DNA from: Candidatus Sumerlaeota bacterium
GTDB lineage: Bacteria > Sumerlaeota > Sumerlaeia > JAFGJS01
NCBI GenBank assembly: GCA_016928995.1
Contig: JAFGJS010000137.1
Coordinates: forward strand, 1 to 64,000
Direction: 5' to 3'
DNA: 64,000 nucleotides
Of this stretch, positions 36,797-46,030 are shown in pieces (positions within the stretch are counted from its first letter, which is position 1; the number at the start of each line of letters is the position of its first letter). A program made the position numbers and the translations under genes. The notes beneath the pieces were generated by a model. It was given only the letters and a program-made list of their open reading frames with translations, was not told the origin of the DNA and made no database searches.

Positions 36797-38122
36797 TCAG
36801 ACAACGACGTCATTATCCTCGGCGGCGCTGGCTTTGGGATTGCGGAGGAACAGCGCGATGCCCATGGTCATCGGTCCCAAGCGCCCGGCAAACATGAGCA
36901 CGATAATCACAATTTTACCCAGATCGGTCAGCGAACTCGTGAGTCCCATGCTGAGTCCGACAGTTCCCAGCGCGGAGACCGCCTCGAATAGCATGTCTTG
37001 GAAAGAGGCGTCCTCGGTCAACGCCAGCAGGTAAAAACCTGTCAGCAAAAAGAACACATAAAAGCCAAGGTTGGCGAACGCAGCCCGCACGCGCTCGTCG
37101 GGAATCGGTTTGCGATGAAAGGTGATTCGCTTGCGGCCGCGCAGGTTGCTCATGATCGTCGCGTACACGATGGAAAGTGTGGTGGTCTTCACGCCGCCGC
37201 CGGTGCCCGAAGGGGACGCGCCGATGACCATCATCACGATCAGCAGGAGCGCCGAGGCGTGCGAAACCGCGTCGATGGGAATGGTGTTGAACCCGACCGT
37301 GGTGGAGGCCGTCATCGCCTGGAATATCGCTGCCAGCAGCCGCGTATCCCTCGGCAAGGCTTGAATCGACGGTTCGCCAATGAACAACAAGAATGAGCCG
37401 ATTGCGCCGATTGCAAGGGTGGAGCGCACGATGATCCTGCTGGTCAGCGTCACTTCTTCGATTTCCCCTCGAATCTTGCGCCAGTAATCCATGCAAACGA
37501 TGAAACCGATCCCGCCGGTATAGCTGATCAAGGCAAGGACGATGGTCAACCAAGGATCGTGCATCATTGATATGAAACTGCCATTGTACAAACTGAAGCC
37601 CGCCGTGCAAAACGCGGAGATGCTATGGAAAATCGCGCTCCACAGCGGATCGGCGACGCCATGCTTGCGGAAAATGAAGTACAACGCCACGGCGCCCAGA
37701 GTTTCCGCCACAGCGGTGAATGCAATCACGCCGCGCAAAAAGCGATCGAGTTGGAACGATTGCGGCAGGGCGAAGACGACCTTCGCAATCTCGGCGCGAT
37801 GATCGTCCAGCTGTTCGTGGCGGAACAGGAAAAAGCAGGACGTGATCGTCATGTATCCCATTCCGCCCATTTGAATGAGCAGCAACACCACCAATTGTCC
37901 CCAAAACGTGTAGTCGTCGCTGACCGATATAGTGACGAGTCCCGTGGTCGAGAGAGCGGATGCGGCAGTGAACAGATGATCCAGCGCGCTGGACGAAGTC
38001 GCGCGGCTGAACGGCAGCAACAGCAGCAGCCAACCCACAAAAATATAGAGGATGTATCCCCACAGCACCGCCTTCAACGGATGCGCACGTTTCAATGCGT
38101 TCCAAACACCGGTATTTTTCAT
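36797..38122 (-). CDS. KtrB/TrkH-type potassium uptake membrane subunit
   Basis: A 441-residue ion transporter from ATG 38122 (AAAGG upstream). Four selectivity-filter loops are visible: ALSTTGLVT, FCTAGFSL, ASTTVGFNT and ALGTVGLSM, each with the conserved glycine. The GASPSGTGGGVKTTT motif is typical of KtrB. The C-terminus (AGRLGPMTMGIALFLRNP) is intact. It forms the K+ channel-like pore of a Ktr/Trk system in the inner membrane and would use a TrkA/KtrA-type RCK subunit, here probably TrkA upstream. Confidence 0.93.
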   Translation of the reverse strand: MKNTGVWNALKRAHPLKAVLWGYILYIFVGWLLLLLPFSRATSSSALDHLFTAASALSTTGLVTISVSDDYTFWGQLVVLLLIQMGGMGYMTITSCFFLFRHEQLDDHRAEIAKVVFALPQSFQLDRFLRGVIAFTAVAETLGAVALYFIFRKHGVADPLWSAIFHSISAFCTAGFSLYNGSFISMMHDPWLTIVLALISYTGGIGFIVCMDYWRKIRGEIEEVTLTSRIIVRSTLAIGAIGSFLLFIGEPSIQALPRDTRLLAAIFQAMTASTTVGFNTIPIDAVSHASALLLIVMMVIGASPSGTGGGVKTTTLSIVYATIMSNLRGRKRITFHRKPIPDERVRAAFANLGFYVFFLLTGFYLLALTEDASFQDMLFEAVSALGTVGLSMGLTSSLTDLGKIVIIVLMFAGRLGPMTMGIALFLRNPKASAAEDNDVVV

Positions 38123-38581
38123 GGACATCCTTTCAACTCGCAGGCACAAGGAACGGATGTTGCGCACCATGCGTCTTTTGGAGTGCAGCGAAACGATTCA
38201 GCGAATCGTTTCGCAATGCGGTTGTCGGTTTGATCTCATGCCTGCGCCTTGTATGGCAATGGGGAATTCTCGACATCCCGGTTTGCGCACGAATGTTACG
38301 CAGGCTTGCCTCCATGCCAGTGGCGTCCGGGTTCCAACTTTTTCACTATTGCAATCCGGCCGCGGGGCAAGCCCCGCTCGAAAAGGCGGCGGCATGGCCG
38401 CCGCGCTCCAAGGCGACAGGCGTGCGTAACATCCACTTGCATCCCTAATTCTTTTACCCATGTAAGGGCGCGGATCGATCCATGCAACCCAAATTTTCAC
38501 GCTGACAGTGGGCGCAACTCTTTTCATCTACCGTGTGACGCCGTTCAATCAGCACCGCGATTATCAAGATGCGCCCGGCAA
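38123..38581. other. Intergenic region with GC-rich hairpins
   Basis: About 460 bases between the two potassium transporter genes. It holds no credible gene. A pair of GC-rich hairpins at 38362-38403 (listed separately) stands out. Reading frames across it on both strands are artefacts of this repeat. Confidence 0.5.
38362..38403. repeat. REP-like paired hairpins
   Basis: Two adjacent perfect stems: GCGGGGC-AA-GCCCCGC (38362-38377) and CGGCGGC-ATG-GCCGCCG (38387-38403), joined by TCGAAAAGG. Double GC-rich hairpins of this kind resemble dispersed REP-like elements of other genomes. Only one copy is in the window. Confidence 0.55.
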
Positions 38582-40075
38582 CTAACGGTTGCGCCAGAAC
38601 TCAGGATTGAGCATCACCAGCACGCTGTAAAGTTCCAACCGTCCTGAGATCATCACCAGCGTGAGCAGCAGTTTGCTGAAAGGATCAAAGAAATAATAAT
38701 TCTGCACGGCGCCAACACGCGCGAGTCCGGGGCCGACGTTTGAGATGTTGGCGAGCACTGCGGAAGTTGACGTGGCGATGTCATAGCCGCGCAACGCCAA
38801 GGCCAGCGACGCGCCCATGACGACCAGTAGAAACAGCAAAGTGAACATCAGCACGTTGTTGCGCAGATCATCGTTGATTGTCACTCCGTTAAATCGAACT
38901 TTGCGCACAATCCGAGGCTGAACCATATGCCGCAGGTGATCGGCAAGAATTTTGAATAAAATTGCGGCGCGCACAACTTTGATCCCGCCCGCCGTGCTGC
39001 CGGCGCAGCCGCCCATGATCATCAAGAGCACGAGCCAGTAGCGGCAAAAATCCGGCCAGCGGTCGAAATCCGCAGTGACGAAGCCCGTGCAGGTGCTGAT
39101 CGCGCAGACTTGAAACAGCGAGGCGCGGAAGGAGGCAAACAGCCCGCCTTCCAGACCGCTGTTGTAGACCAGAATCGTGAACACGAACACGCTGACCAGA
39201 AACAGGCCGGTGAAGCATTGCCATTCGCTGTCGGCGAAAACCTTGCGCCAATCCCGCTGGCGCAGCAGGATGAAGTGCAGGGAGAAACTCACCCCGCAAA
39301 GGTACATGAAAGCCACGATGGTCCACTCGATCCCCAGGCCGTTATAGCCCGGCGTCTGGAGATAATAGGCCACGCTGGCGTTCTTCGTGCTGAAGCCGCC
39401 GGTGGAAAGCGTGGCGCAGGTGTGGCAGAAGGCGTCGAAGAAGTCCATGCCGAACGTTATCAGCAGAATGGTTTCGGCGACGGTGAACAACAGGTAAATA
39501 TAGAGCAGGATCATGGCGGAGTCTTGGATGCGCGGCTTGAGTCCATCCTTCACCGGCCCTCCAACTTCGCTGCGAAAGAGCTGCTTGGCGATGGCGCCGA
39601 CTTGCGGCAGAACGGCGACAAAAAGCACAACGATGCCGAGTCCGCCAAGCCAGTGTGTCAGGCTGCGCCAGAGCAGAATGGCGCGGGGATATTTCTCGAT
39701 GTCTGTGAGAATGGTCGAGCCCGTGGTGGTGAAGCCTGAAGCGGATTCGTAAAGGCAGTTGATCAGTTCGCTGAACTCAGCGTCCGGATGCCGCAGACCG
39801 AAAAAAACATAGGGCAAGGCGCCCGTAAAGGTGGCCAAAAACCACCCCAGTCCGACGACGGTCATGGCTTCCCGGCGGTAGAGTTCTTGGGGCGCGCCGC
39901 GAAACGTCCAAGCGCCGGCGCCGCCCAACGCAAGGGTCAGCGTCATGGACAGCGCGAAACTGCACAACGCCTCCATCTCGCCATACCACCAGCCGCAAGC
40001 CAGCGCAGGCAATTGGCACAGCCCGAGAATCAGCAGCAATAGGCTCAGCAATTTGCCGATAATCCGGTGATTCAT
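38582..40075 (-). CDS. trkH: Trk system potassium uptake protein TrkH
   Basis: A 497-residue TrkH. Selectivity filters: SGFTTTGSTIL, TLSTGGFST, STCTGFVT, and NISNVGPGLA. The GGCAGSTAGGIKVVR motif and PEFWRNR C-terminus are characteristic. Start ATG overlaps the TrkA stop (ATGA), so trkA-trkH are translationally coupled. It conducts K+ across the inner membrane under TrkA control. Confidence 0.96.
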   Translation of the reverse strand: MNHRIIGKLLSLLLLILGLCQLPALACGWWYGEMEALCSFALSMTLTLALGGAGAWTFRGAPQELYRREAMTVVGLGWFLATFTGALPYVFFGLRHPDAEFSELINCLYESASGFTTTGSTILTDIEKYPRAILLWRSLTHWLGGLGIVVLFVAVLPQVGAIAKQLFRSEVGGPVKDGLKPRIQDSAMILLYIYLLFTVAETILLITFGMDFFDAFCHTCATLSTGGFSTKNASVAYYLQTPGYNGLGIEWTIVAFMYLCGVSFSLHFILLRQRDWRKVFADSEWQCFTGLFLVSVFVFTILVYNSGLEGGLFASFRASLFQVCAISTCTGFVTADFDRWPDFCRYWLVLLMIMGGCAGSTAGGIKVVRAAILFKILADHLRHMVQPRIVRKVRFNGVTINDDLRNNVLMFTLLFLLVVMGASLALALRGYDIATSTSAVLANISNVGPGLARVGAVQNYYFFDPFSKLLLTLVMISGRLELYSVLVMLNPEFWRNR

Positions 40076-41469
40076 GGCTCCCGCCTGTGACCGAAGAAGC
40101 GTTCCACCTGTTCAAAATTTTCCGCCAGCGTCAGCACGACCACCACGTCGTCGGGCTGAATGCGCGTGTCGCCTGTCGGCACCATCGGTTCGCCGTTGCG
40201 CAGCAGCGAGGCGATCAGCACGCCATGCGGCAATTTCAGTTCCTTGAGGGGCTGCTCGACGATTTTCGTGCGGCTCTGTGCCACGTATTCCATGATGGCC
40301 GCCCTGCCGTCCTCGAACAGCGACAGATGCCGCACTTCGCCGCGCTGCACCATCGCCCGCACGCGGTTGCCGATGATTTCGCGCGGACTCACGGCCAGGT
40401 CGATGCCGAACTGCTCAACCGTCGTCACGTAATCCGGCCGGTTCATGATCGTATAGAGCCGCTTCACGCCCAGCGACTTGGCTTGCAGGCAGCTCATCAG
40501 GTTTTGCTCGTCGTGGCCCGTGCTGCCGATGAACAAGTCCGCCTGTTGCACCCGCAGTTCCTTCAGCAGCGGCAGCCGCGTGCCGTCACCATGCATCACG
40601 GTCGTGCGCTGCAGGTGGTCGCTGAGAAAGTCGCAACGGTTGCGATCGACTTCGAGCAGCGTCACGTTGTACTGCTTATGTTGGTCAAGCATCTGCGCCA
40701 GCATGAAGCCTTTAACGCCGCCGCCCATGATGAAGATGCTTTTGATCGGCTCTTCCTGCTCTTCGGCGATGAAGGTTTCGCCGAATTTCTCCACGCTATC
40801 CGGAAAGCCCAGCGCCGTAACCCGGTCGCCCGCTTCCAGCGTCAGGCTGCCCCAGGGCACGATCAGCTCATCGCCGCGTCCGATCAGCACGATCAGCATG
40901 TCGTCCGGCAGATGCGGCCGCAACGCTGCCAGCGAAAGACCGGTGAAGGCATGATCGGCGTTCATGCAGAATTGCCGCATTTGCAGCCGGCCGCCGGCGA
41001 AGTTTTCAATCGCCACGGCCGCCGGCTGATTGATGTGCTGCACGATCTCCAGCGCCGCGAGCCATTCGGGGCTGACAATCATGTCGATCCCCAGCAGGCT
41101 GCGATACGGGATGCGCTTCGGCTGCGCCAGGTTGCTATGTGGATCGCGCGCCGGCCCTACGAGGTAATGCGGTTGCCGTACGCGCGCGATGGCCTTGCGT
41201 GCGCCGAGCTGGCGCGAGGTCATCGATGCGAGCAGGTTGGTCTCGTCGTGATCCGTCAGCCCCAGGAACAGCCGCGCCTCGCCGATGCCCGCCTTGCGCA
41301 GCACCTCCGGATTGGTCGCGGAGCCTTCGACGGTTTGAAGGTCGAGGTCGTCAAATTCCGACAGCCGTTCCGGGCTGAGTTCCACCACGGAAACGTCGTG
41401 CTGCTCCTGTTGCAGCAGCTCCGCCACATGCCGCCCGACCGTCCCGGCGCCTGCAATGATGATTTTCAT
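40072..41469 (-). CDS. trkA: Trk system potassium uptake protein TrkA
   Basis: A 465-residue cytosolic regulator with two RCK repeats. N-terminal Rossmann MKIIIAGAGTVGRHVAELL with LTDHDETNLLAS, then TrkA-C, then a second RCK beginning SIFIMGGGVKGFMLAQML with GSTGHDEQNLMSC and a final TrkA-C (IQPDDVVVVLTLAENFEQVERF). It binds NAD(H)/nucleotides and gates TrkH. ATG 41469 is taken because it begins the Rossmann strand. An in-frame ATG at 41493 is possible. Confidence 0.95.
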   Translation of the reverse strand: MKIIIAGAGTVGRHVAELLQQEQHDVSVVELSPERLSEFDDLDLQTVEGSATNPEVLRKAGIGEARLFLGLTDHDETNLLASMTSRQLGARKAIARVRQPHYLVGPARDPHSNLAQPKRIPYRSLLGIDMIVSPEWLAALEIVQHINQPAAVAIENFAGGRLQMRQFCMNADHAFTGLSLAALRPHLPDDMLIVLIGRGDELIVPWGSLTLEAGDRVTALGFPDSVEKFGETFIAEEQEEPIKSIFIMGGGVKGFMLAQMLDQHKQYNVTLLEVDRNRCDFLSDHLQRTTVMHGDGTRLPLLKELRVQQADLFIGSTGHDEQNLMSCLQAKSLGVKRLYTIMNRPDYVTTVEQFGIDLAVSPREIIGNRVRAMVQRGEVRHLSLFEDGRAAIMEYVAQSRTKIVEQPLKELKLPHGVLIASLLRNGEPMVPTGDTRIQPDDVVVVLTLAENFEQVERFFGHRREP

Positions 41470-41574
41470 AAGCGTTGCATTCCATTCATCCAATCTTGCA
41501 TATCACTGCGCTAACGAAACATGTTCCACGTTGGTTCTGCAAGCGGATTTTGCCGCAATGAGAAACGGTGTAAA

Positions 41575-42111
41575 TCAATTTCCATCAGAGATGCTATCCG
41601 ATTCAAGTTCCTCGCCGGGATCGATTTCGGCGCGTTCGAAGATGTATAGCATAAACGTTTCCCGGTCTTCCTCGGTTTTTAAACCCCAGGGGCCGTATTT
41701 TTCAAAATGAAAGAAGCGGTCGCCTCCCTCCACCTCTACCGGGATGATGCTGAGGTAGATGCGATCCACCAGCCGCTTTTGCAGCGCTAGATCATAGATT
41801 TGCTGGCCGCCGGTGATCATGATCTCCTCATCCGCGCCCGGACAACCCTCCGCTGTCTCCAGCGCCGACTCCAGATCGTGACAGACGATCACACCGTCAG
41901 GCGCGGCGTAATCCGATTGGCGCGTGATGACGATGTTCGTCCGTCCGGGCAGCGGCTGCTTCAGCGTTTCGAAAGTCGCGCGGCCCATGATCACGGGCTT
42001 GCCGCGCGTGGTCAGCATGAAATGGCGCAAGTCCTCCTTGCACTTCCAGGGGATTTCGGCGCCCTTGGCAATGCAGCCGTTCCGGTCCGTCGCCACGATG
42101 ATTGAATTCAT
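41575..42111 (-). CDS. folA: Dihydrofolate reductase
   Basis: A 178-residue DHFR, making tetrahydrofolate from dihydrofolate with NADPH. Motifs: IIVATDRNGCIAKGAEIPW, KEDLRHFMLTTRGKPVIMGR (catalytic Asp in KEDLRHF), LPGRTNIVITR, and the MITGGQQIY nucleotide-binding turn. The C-terminus adds an acidic tail (EIDPGEELESDS). A 9-bp stem-loop precedes the gene. Convergent or unlinked neighbours give no operon context. Confidence 0.95.
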   Translation of the reverse strand: MNSIIVATDRNGCIAKGAEIPWKCKEDLRHFMLTTRGKPVIMGRATFETLKQPLPGRTNIVITRQSDYAAPDGVIVCHDLESALETAEGCPGADEEIMITGGQQIYDLALQKRLVDRIYLSIIPVEVEGGDRFFHFEKYGPWGLKTEEDRETFMLYIFERAEIDPGEELESDSISDGN

Positions 42112-42134
42112 AACGCATCCACACCGATTCTATT

Positions 42135-42157
42135 CGATGATTCTCTTTGAATCATCG
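42135..42157. promoter_or_regulatory. Stem-loop upstream of folA
   Basis: Perfect 9-bp stem CGATGATTC / GAATCATCG with a five-base loop, 23 bases upstream of the folA start. It could affect the folA leader or be a divergent operator. No U tract follows on either side. Confidence 0.4.
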
Positions 42158-42325
42158 CCGCCTTGAAAGCGTCAAGTCAACAGAATCCGCATGCGCGATT
42201 GCATCGGAAACGTCCGCTGAATTTTGGATTGCAGGATTAAGTCTTGACGCTCTGCTGGAGCATGATTATCTCATTCCGGCAAGCAGCGCCGATTTATGTC
42301 GCAGACATGCTCGGGAGATCAGCCG

Positions 42326-42787
42326 ATGATCCGAATATTCCGTGAGAACGACGCCATTCCGCTCCATGAATTGATTTGTGACACCATCGATGTCTCTTAT
42401 TCAGGTCATTATCCGGCCCGAGCGATTCAATTTTTCAAGGATTACCATTCCGTCAGCAATATCATCGAACGCAGCAAGACCGGCGTTATACTGGTTTGCG
42501 AAAAAGACGGCGTTGTTGTGGCGACGGGCGCCTTGACCGGTGACGAAATACTCGGCGTTTTTGTTCGTCCGGAATGCCAGGGGCAAGGATTTGGCAGGAT
42601 GATCATGAACGAGCTGGAAAGCCGGGCGAAGGCGCATGGCATCCGAGAAACAATCCTGAGTGTATCATTGCCCTCCCGGAAATTCTACGAAAGCCTCGGT
42701 TATGCAGTGCAGGAAGAATGCTCGGTTGATGTCGGCGAAGGCCAATGCTTGATGTATTGGCTTGGGAAAAAAGAGCTGATTCAATGA
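42326..42787 (+). CDS. GNAT-family N-acetyltransferase
   Basis: A 153-residue acetyltransferase from ATG 42326 (GGGAGAT nine bases upstream). The acetyl-CoA site reads VFVRPECQGQGFGRMIMNEL, with R/Q-x-x-G-x-G/A in QGQGFGR. SRKFYESLGYAVQEE is the usual motif B. The acyl acceptor (an amine of a small molecule, antibiotic or protein) is unknown. Confidence 0.92.
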   Translation: MIRIFRENDAIPLHELICDTIDVSYSGHYPARAIQFFKDYHSVSNIIERSKTGVILVCEKDGVVVATGALTGDEILGVFVRPECQGQGFGRMIMNELESRAKAHGIRETILSVSLPSRKFYESLGYAVQEECSVDVGEGQCLMYWLGKKELIQ

Positions 42788-43177
42788 TATGTGCGACCAT
42801 GGCGCTGTGGGCTGTGCTCGCGTCCCAGAAGGCGCATAGGCCTGATAGTCATACCGCCGCCTGAGATATGCTTGAATTCAACCGGTTATTTCAAGAAAAG
42901 GTGATTTAAGCGCAGGATGGTCTTCGCACACCCAAATAGGCTCACAATACTATCCAGTCCATCCTGTTTATCCTGTAAAAAAACGAAAAGCGCAATGCCA
43001 ATTATTAAAAAATTATTTACATCCAACGAATGTTTGATGTAAATTCATCTGGCATTGCTGAAGAAAGAACGTCATCTTTTGTGGCACATTACAATGCCCC
43101 ATACAAAATCCAAGCGGTCATCCGGATCTTGTCTGTTTTTATATTGACCTCAAACCCACGTCAGGAGCCATGTCATC
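42788..43177. other. Intergenic region with structured repeat
   Basis: About 390 bases. It contains ATCCTGTTTATCCTGT (42961-42976 region), a short direct repeat often seen in other genomes, and a nested inverted repeat at 42992-43058 (listed separately). A plus-strand reading frame at 43030 runs into the next gene out of frame and is not credible. Confidence 0.5.
42992..43058. repeat. 67-base nested inverted repeat
   Basis: Outer arms GCAATGCCA (42992-43000) and TGGCATTGC (43050-43058) and inner arms ATTTACATC (43015-43023) and GATGTAAAT (43036-43044) are perfect reverse complements, so the whole element can fold as a long interrupted hairpin. It lies 120 bases upstream of the FG-GAP gene. 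A miniature mobile element or a leader RNA structure are both possible. Confidence 0.7.
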
Positions 43178-45850
43178 ATGAAAAAATCTCACTGGATCGC
43201 CTGCACCCTCATCCTCCTCCTGACAACCATCGCACAATCAGGGAGCGTGCCATTTTCCCCGCTCATTGAAATTACTACCTTCGAGACCCAAGATAATTCT
43301 ATATTTACTGTGGATGTAGATGGCGACGGAGATACGGATATACTCTCAATTAATGATAAAATCGCTTGGTATGAAAACCAGTTGAATCAGAAGGAGCAGG
43401 ATTTTGGATCGCGGGAATTGATTGGTACTTTTACAGGCTACAAAAGTTCAATCAATGCCATTGATCTAGATGGCGATGACGATGCGGACTTGCTTTACCT
43501 TGGTAGTCAACTTCAAACAACGGAAGCCTTAATTCGCTTTGATAGGATCCTTTGGCGTGAAAACCGGTTGAATCAGGCTGAAGAGGATTTCGGACCTGAA
43601 GAAACAATTTTTGAGCATATTACCTATTTCACTGCTCAATCTTATAATATGTATAATCTTGAATGTGAAGACCTTGACGGCGACGGCGACGCAGACATTA
43701 TTTATGGAACAGATGCTTCAAACGATAATATAAAATGGTGTGAAAACCGATTGAATCAGGCAGAGCAGGACTTCAGTATAACACAGTTGATTTCGGTTTT
43801 TTATCTTCCCCCAGAAATGCTCAATTATTTTTACCTCGCTGACCTGGACGGCGACGGTGATATGGATTTAATATCTTCGTTAATGAAATTGGATAACCTT
43901 GGACACTCTGATGTAAATACATACGCATGGCATGAAAACCGATTAAATCAGACACAGCATAATTTCGCTTCGAAGCAGATAAATCCAGATTTATGCGGAA
44001 TTAGGTATGACTTGGACAACGACTGCGATGCAGATAAGTATATTATTGAATCAATCGGAGGGGATGAACGTGAAATCTCGTGGTATGAAAATCGATTGAA
44101 TCAGATTGAAGAGGACATTGGTCCGAAACAAGCAATAATAACATTTGCTGCAGGTGAGTATTACTCGACATTTGTCGAAGACTTGGACCACGATAGTGAC
44201 AAGGATATATTACTTGTTTTATCCCCAGTATCAAATTCCAGTTCAAGTTGGAAGATGGTGTGGTATGAGAACCGGTTGACTCAGGATGAGCAGGATTTTG
44301 GTCCACAACAGGTGATCCTCAACGATGGATATCAGATCATCAATGTGGTCGATTTGGACAATGACAATGATAATGACATTGTATATACACATGAATCTGG
44401 ATACGTGCTCTCCTTCGCCTTGAATCACCTTGAACTGACTCAATTGACTGAAAATAAAGGTTCTACTCAGTGGCATTTTGCGGATGGGGATGTTCGGGAT
44501 GATACGCAGACGTATATCCTGGTCAACAACGTCAACACCGAAGCGACCACGCTGTCGCTGAAAGTGCTCTTTGAGGATCGCGAACCCGTGACAATCACCG
44601 CGACGGCTGGCGCTTTCTCGCGCTGCACGATTGCGCTGCATGACCGCCTGCCCGCGATGGGCGTCGAGCCGTGCGGCTTTGGATGCAGCCTGATCTCGAA
44701 CCTGCCGGTCTTCGCGGAGCGCGCGATGTACGCGCCGGAGCTCGCGCTGCGCGACGGAGCCCCGGTCACGACCTTCCGCACCCGCGCGACGGCGGCCATC
44801 GGCGCGCGCGAACCGTGCACGGAGTGGCTGCTCGCCGAAGGCGCGACGGGCGTTGGCGCGGGCGGCCAGCCGCGCGAGACGTTCATCTACATTGCCAATC
44901 CGAACGCGACCGACGCTGAAGTAGAGGTGGAGTTCCTGCGCGAGGGTGCGGCGCCAGTCACGCTGCCGTTGACCATCCCGGCGCAGCGCCGCGCGTCGAT
45001 CAACTGCGCCGAGGCGGCCGGGCTGGAACAGGCGAATTTCTCGACGCGGGTGTTCTCGACAAACGGCGTGGCGGTTGTGGCGGATCGCACGATGGTCGGA
45101 GCGGCGGACGGTCTGGCGCGGCAATGGGCGCACGCGTCGCTGGCCGCCGAGGGCGTATCGACCGCGTGGTATTTCGGCGACGGCTCGCTGGCCGACGGCT
45201 GCGAGACGTTCCTCACGCTGGCGAATCCGTCGAGCACGGCGGCGACGGTGAACCTGCGTTTCCTGCGCGAGAGCGAAGAGCCGTTCACGGCGCAGGTCGC
45301 GGTGGCGCCGCTCTCGCGCGAGACAGTGATCCTGAGCGATTATACGGAACTACTCGAGCGGCGCTTCTCTATTGAGGCGCTAGTGGAGGACGGCAGTCCG
45401 GGAATCGTGGCGGAGCGACCAATGTACTGGCGCGCGGCGGGTTATACGCAACGCTCGGGGGCGTCGGACACGGTGGGTGCGACGCACACGGCCGCGACGT
45501 GGTTCATGCCGGAGGGCGCGGTGTATGGGCAGTCGGATTTCGAGTGCGAGTTCGCCGTGGGCAATCCGAGCACGAGCGACACGCTGGTCGAAGTTGCGTT
45601 CATGCTGTCCAACGGCGAGGTCTTGCTGGTCGAGCGCGAGTTGGCGGCCGGCCGCCGCATCACGATCCCGGCGAACGACCATCTCGTGAACCCAGGCGGA
45701 ACGGTTTCATTCTCCACGCTGATCCGCACGACGAACGGCGTGCCGATCATCGCCGACCGCTCGATGTACGCGCGCAGTCTGCCCAGCGAAGGCGGCATCG
45801 CCCGTTTCAGCGGCCACGCCAGCCAGGCCATCTCGCTCGAGGATGAGTGA
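43178..45850 (+). CDS. Secreted FG-GAP propeller fused to DUF5719-type repeats
   Basis: An 890-residue secreted protein: signal peptide (HWIACTLILLLTTIAQS), then seven FG-GAP/VCBS-type calcium loops (VDVDGDGDTDIL, EDLDGDGDADII, ADLDGDGDMDLI and four degenerate ones), most followed by a W-x-E-N-R-L-N-Q-x-E-x-D-F-G repeat. From about residue 430 come four ~100-residue beta repeats of DUF5719 type (TFLTLANPS…VNLRFLRE…IVAERPMYW). A propeller plus repeat stalk suggests cell-surface display. DNA composition changes sharply near 44470, from AT-rich to GC-rich, suggesting a mosaic origin. No enzymatic motif is seen. Confidence 0.85.
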   Translation: MKKSHWIACTLILLLTTIAQSGSVPFSPLIEITTFETQDNSIFTVDVDGDGDTDILSINDKIAWYENQLNQKEQDFGSRELIGTFTGYKSSINAIDLDGDDDADLLYLGSQLQTTEALIRFDRILWRENRLNQAEEDFGPEETIFEHITYFTAQSYNMYNLECEDLDGDGDADIIYGTDASNDNIKWCENRLNQAEQDFSITQLISVFYLPPEMLNYFYLADLDGDGDMDLISSLMKLDNLGHSDVNTYAWHENRLNQTQHNFASKQINPDLCGIRYDLDNDCDADKYIIESIGGDEREISWYENRLNQIEEDIGPKQAIITFAAGEYYSTFVEDLDHDSDKDILLVLSPVSNSSSSWKMVWYENRLTQDEQDFGPQQVILNDGYQIINVVDLDNDNDNDIVYTHESGYVLSFALNHLELTQLTENKGSTQWHFADGDVRDDTQTYILVNNVNTEATTLSLKVLFEDREPVTITATAGAFSRCTIALHDRLPAMGVEPCGFGCSLISNLPVFAERAMYAPELALRDGAPVTTFRTRATAAIGAREPCTEWLLAEGATGVGAGGQPRETFIYIANPNATDAEVEVEFLREGAAPVTLPLTIPAQRRASINCAEAAGLEQANFSTRVFSTNGVAVVADRTMVGAADGLARQWAHASLAAEGVSTAWYFGDGSLADGCETFLTLANPSSTAATVNLRFLRESEEPFTAQVAVAPLSRETVILSDYTELLERRFSIEALVEDGSPGIVAERPMYWRAAGYTQRSGASDTVGATHTAATWFMPEGAVYGQSDFECEFAVGNPSTSDTLVEVAFMLSNGEVLLVERELAAGRRITIPANDHLVNPGGTVSFSTLIRTTNGVPIIADRSMYARSLPSEGGIARFSGHASQAISLEDE

Positions 45851-45931
45851 AATTCATCTTGGGAACCTGCGTAATTTGCAGACTGCATGACCATAAAGAT
45901 CGGGATAAAAAAGAAAACTGATTGAAAAATA

Positions 45932-45992
45932 GTGGCGCCAGCGAGTTGCCGGGATCAAAATCGGCAATGTCATCGCTGGCGTCGCTTTTTTT
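45932..45992 (+). terminator. Rho-independent terminator
   Basis: Stem CGCCAGCGA / TCGCTGGCG with inner TTGCCG / CGGCAA, followed by CTTTTTTT on the plus strand. It ends the FG-GAP/DUF5719 gene. Confidence 0.8.
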
Positions 45993-46030
45993 ATACAGTG
46001 ATGCGTATTTATAATTTTCGAAATGCGCTT

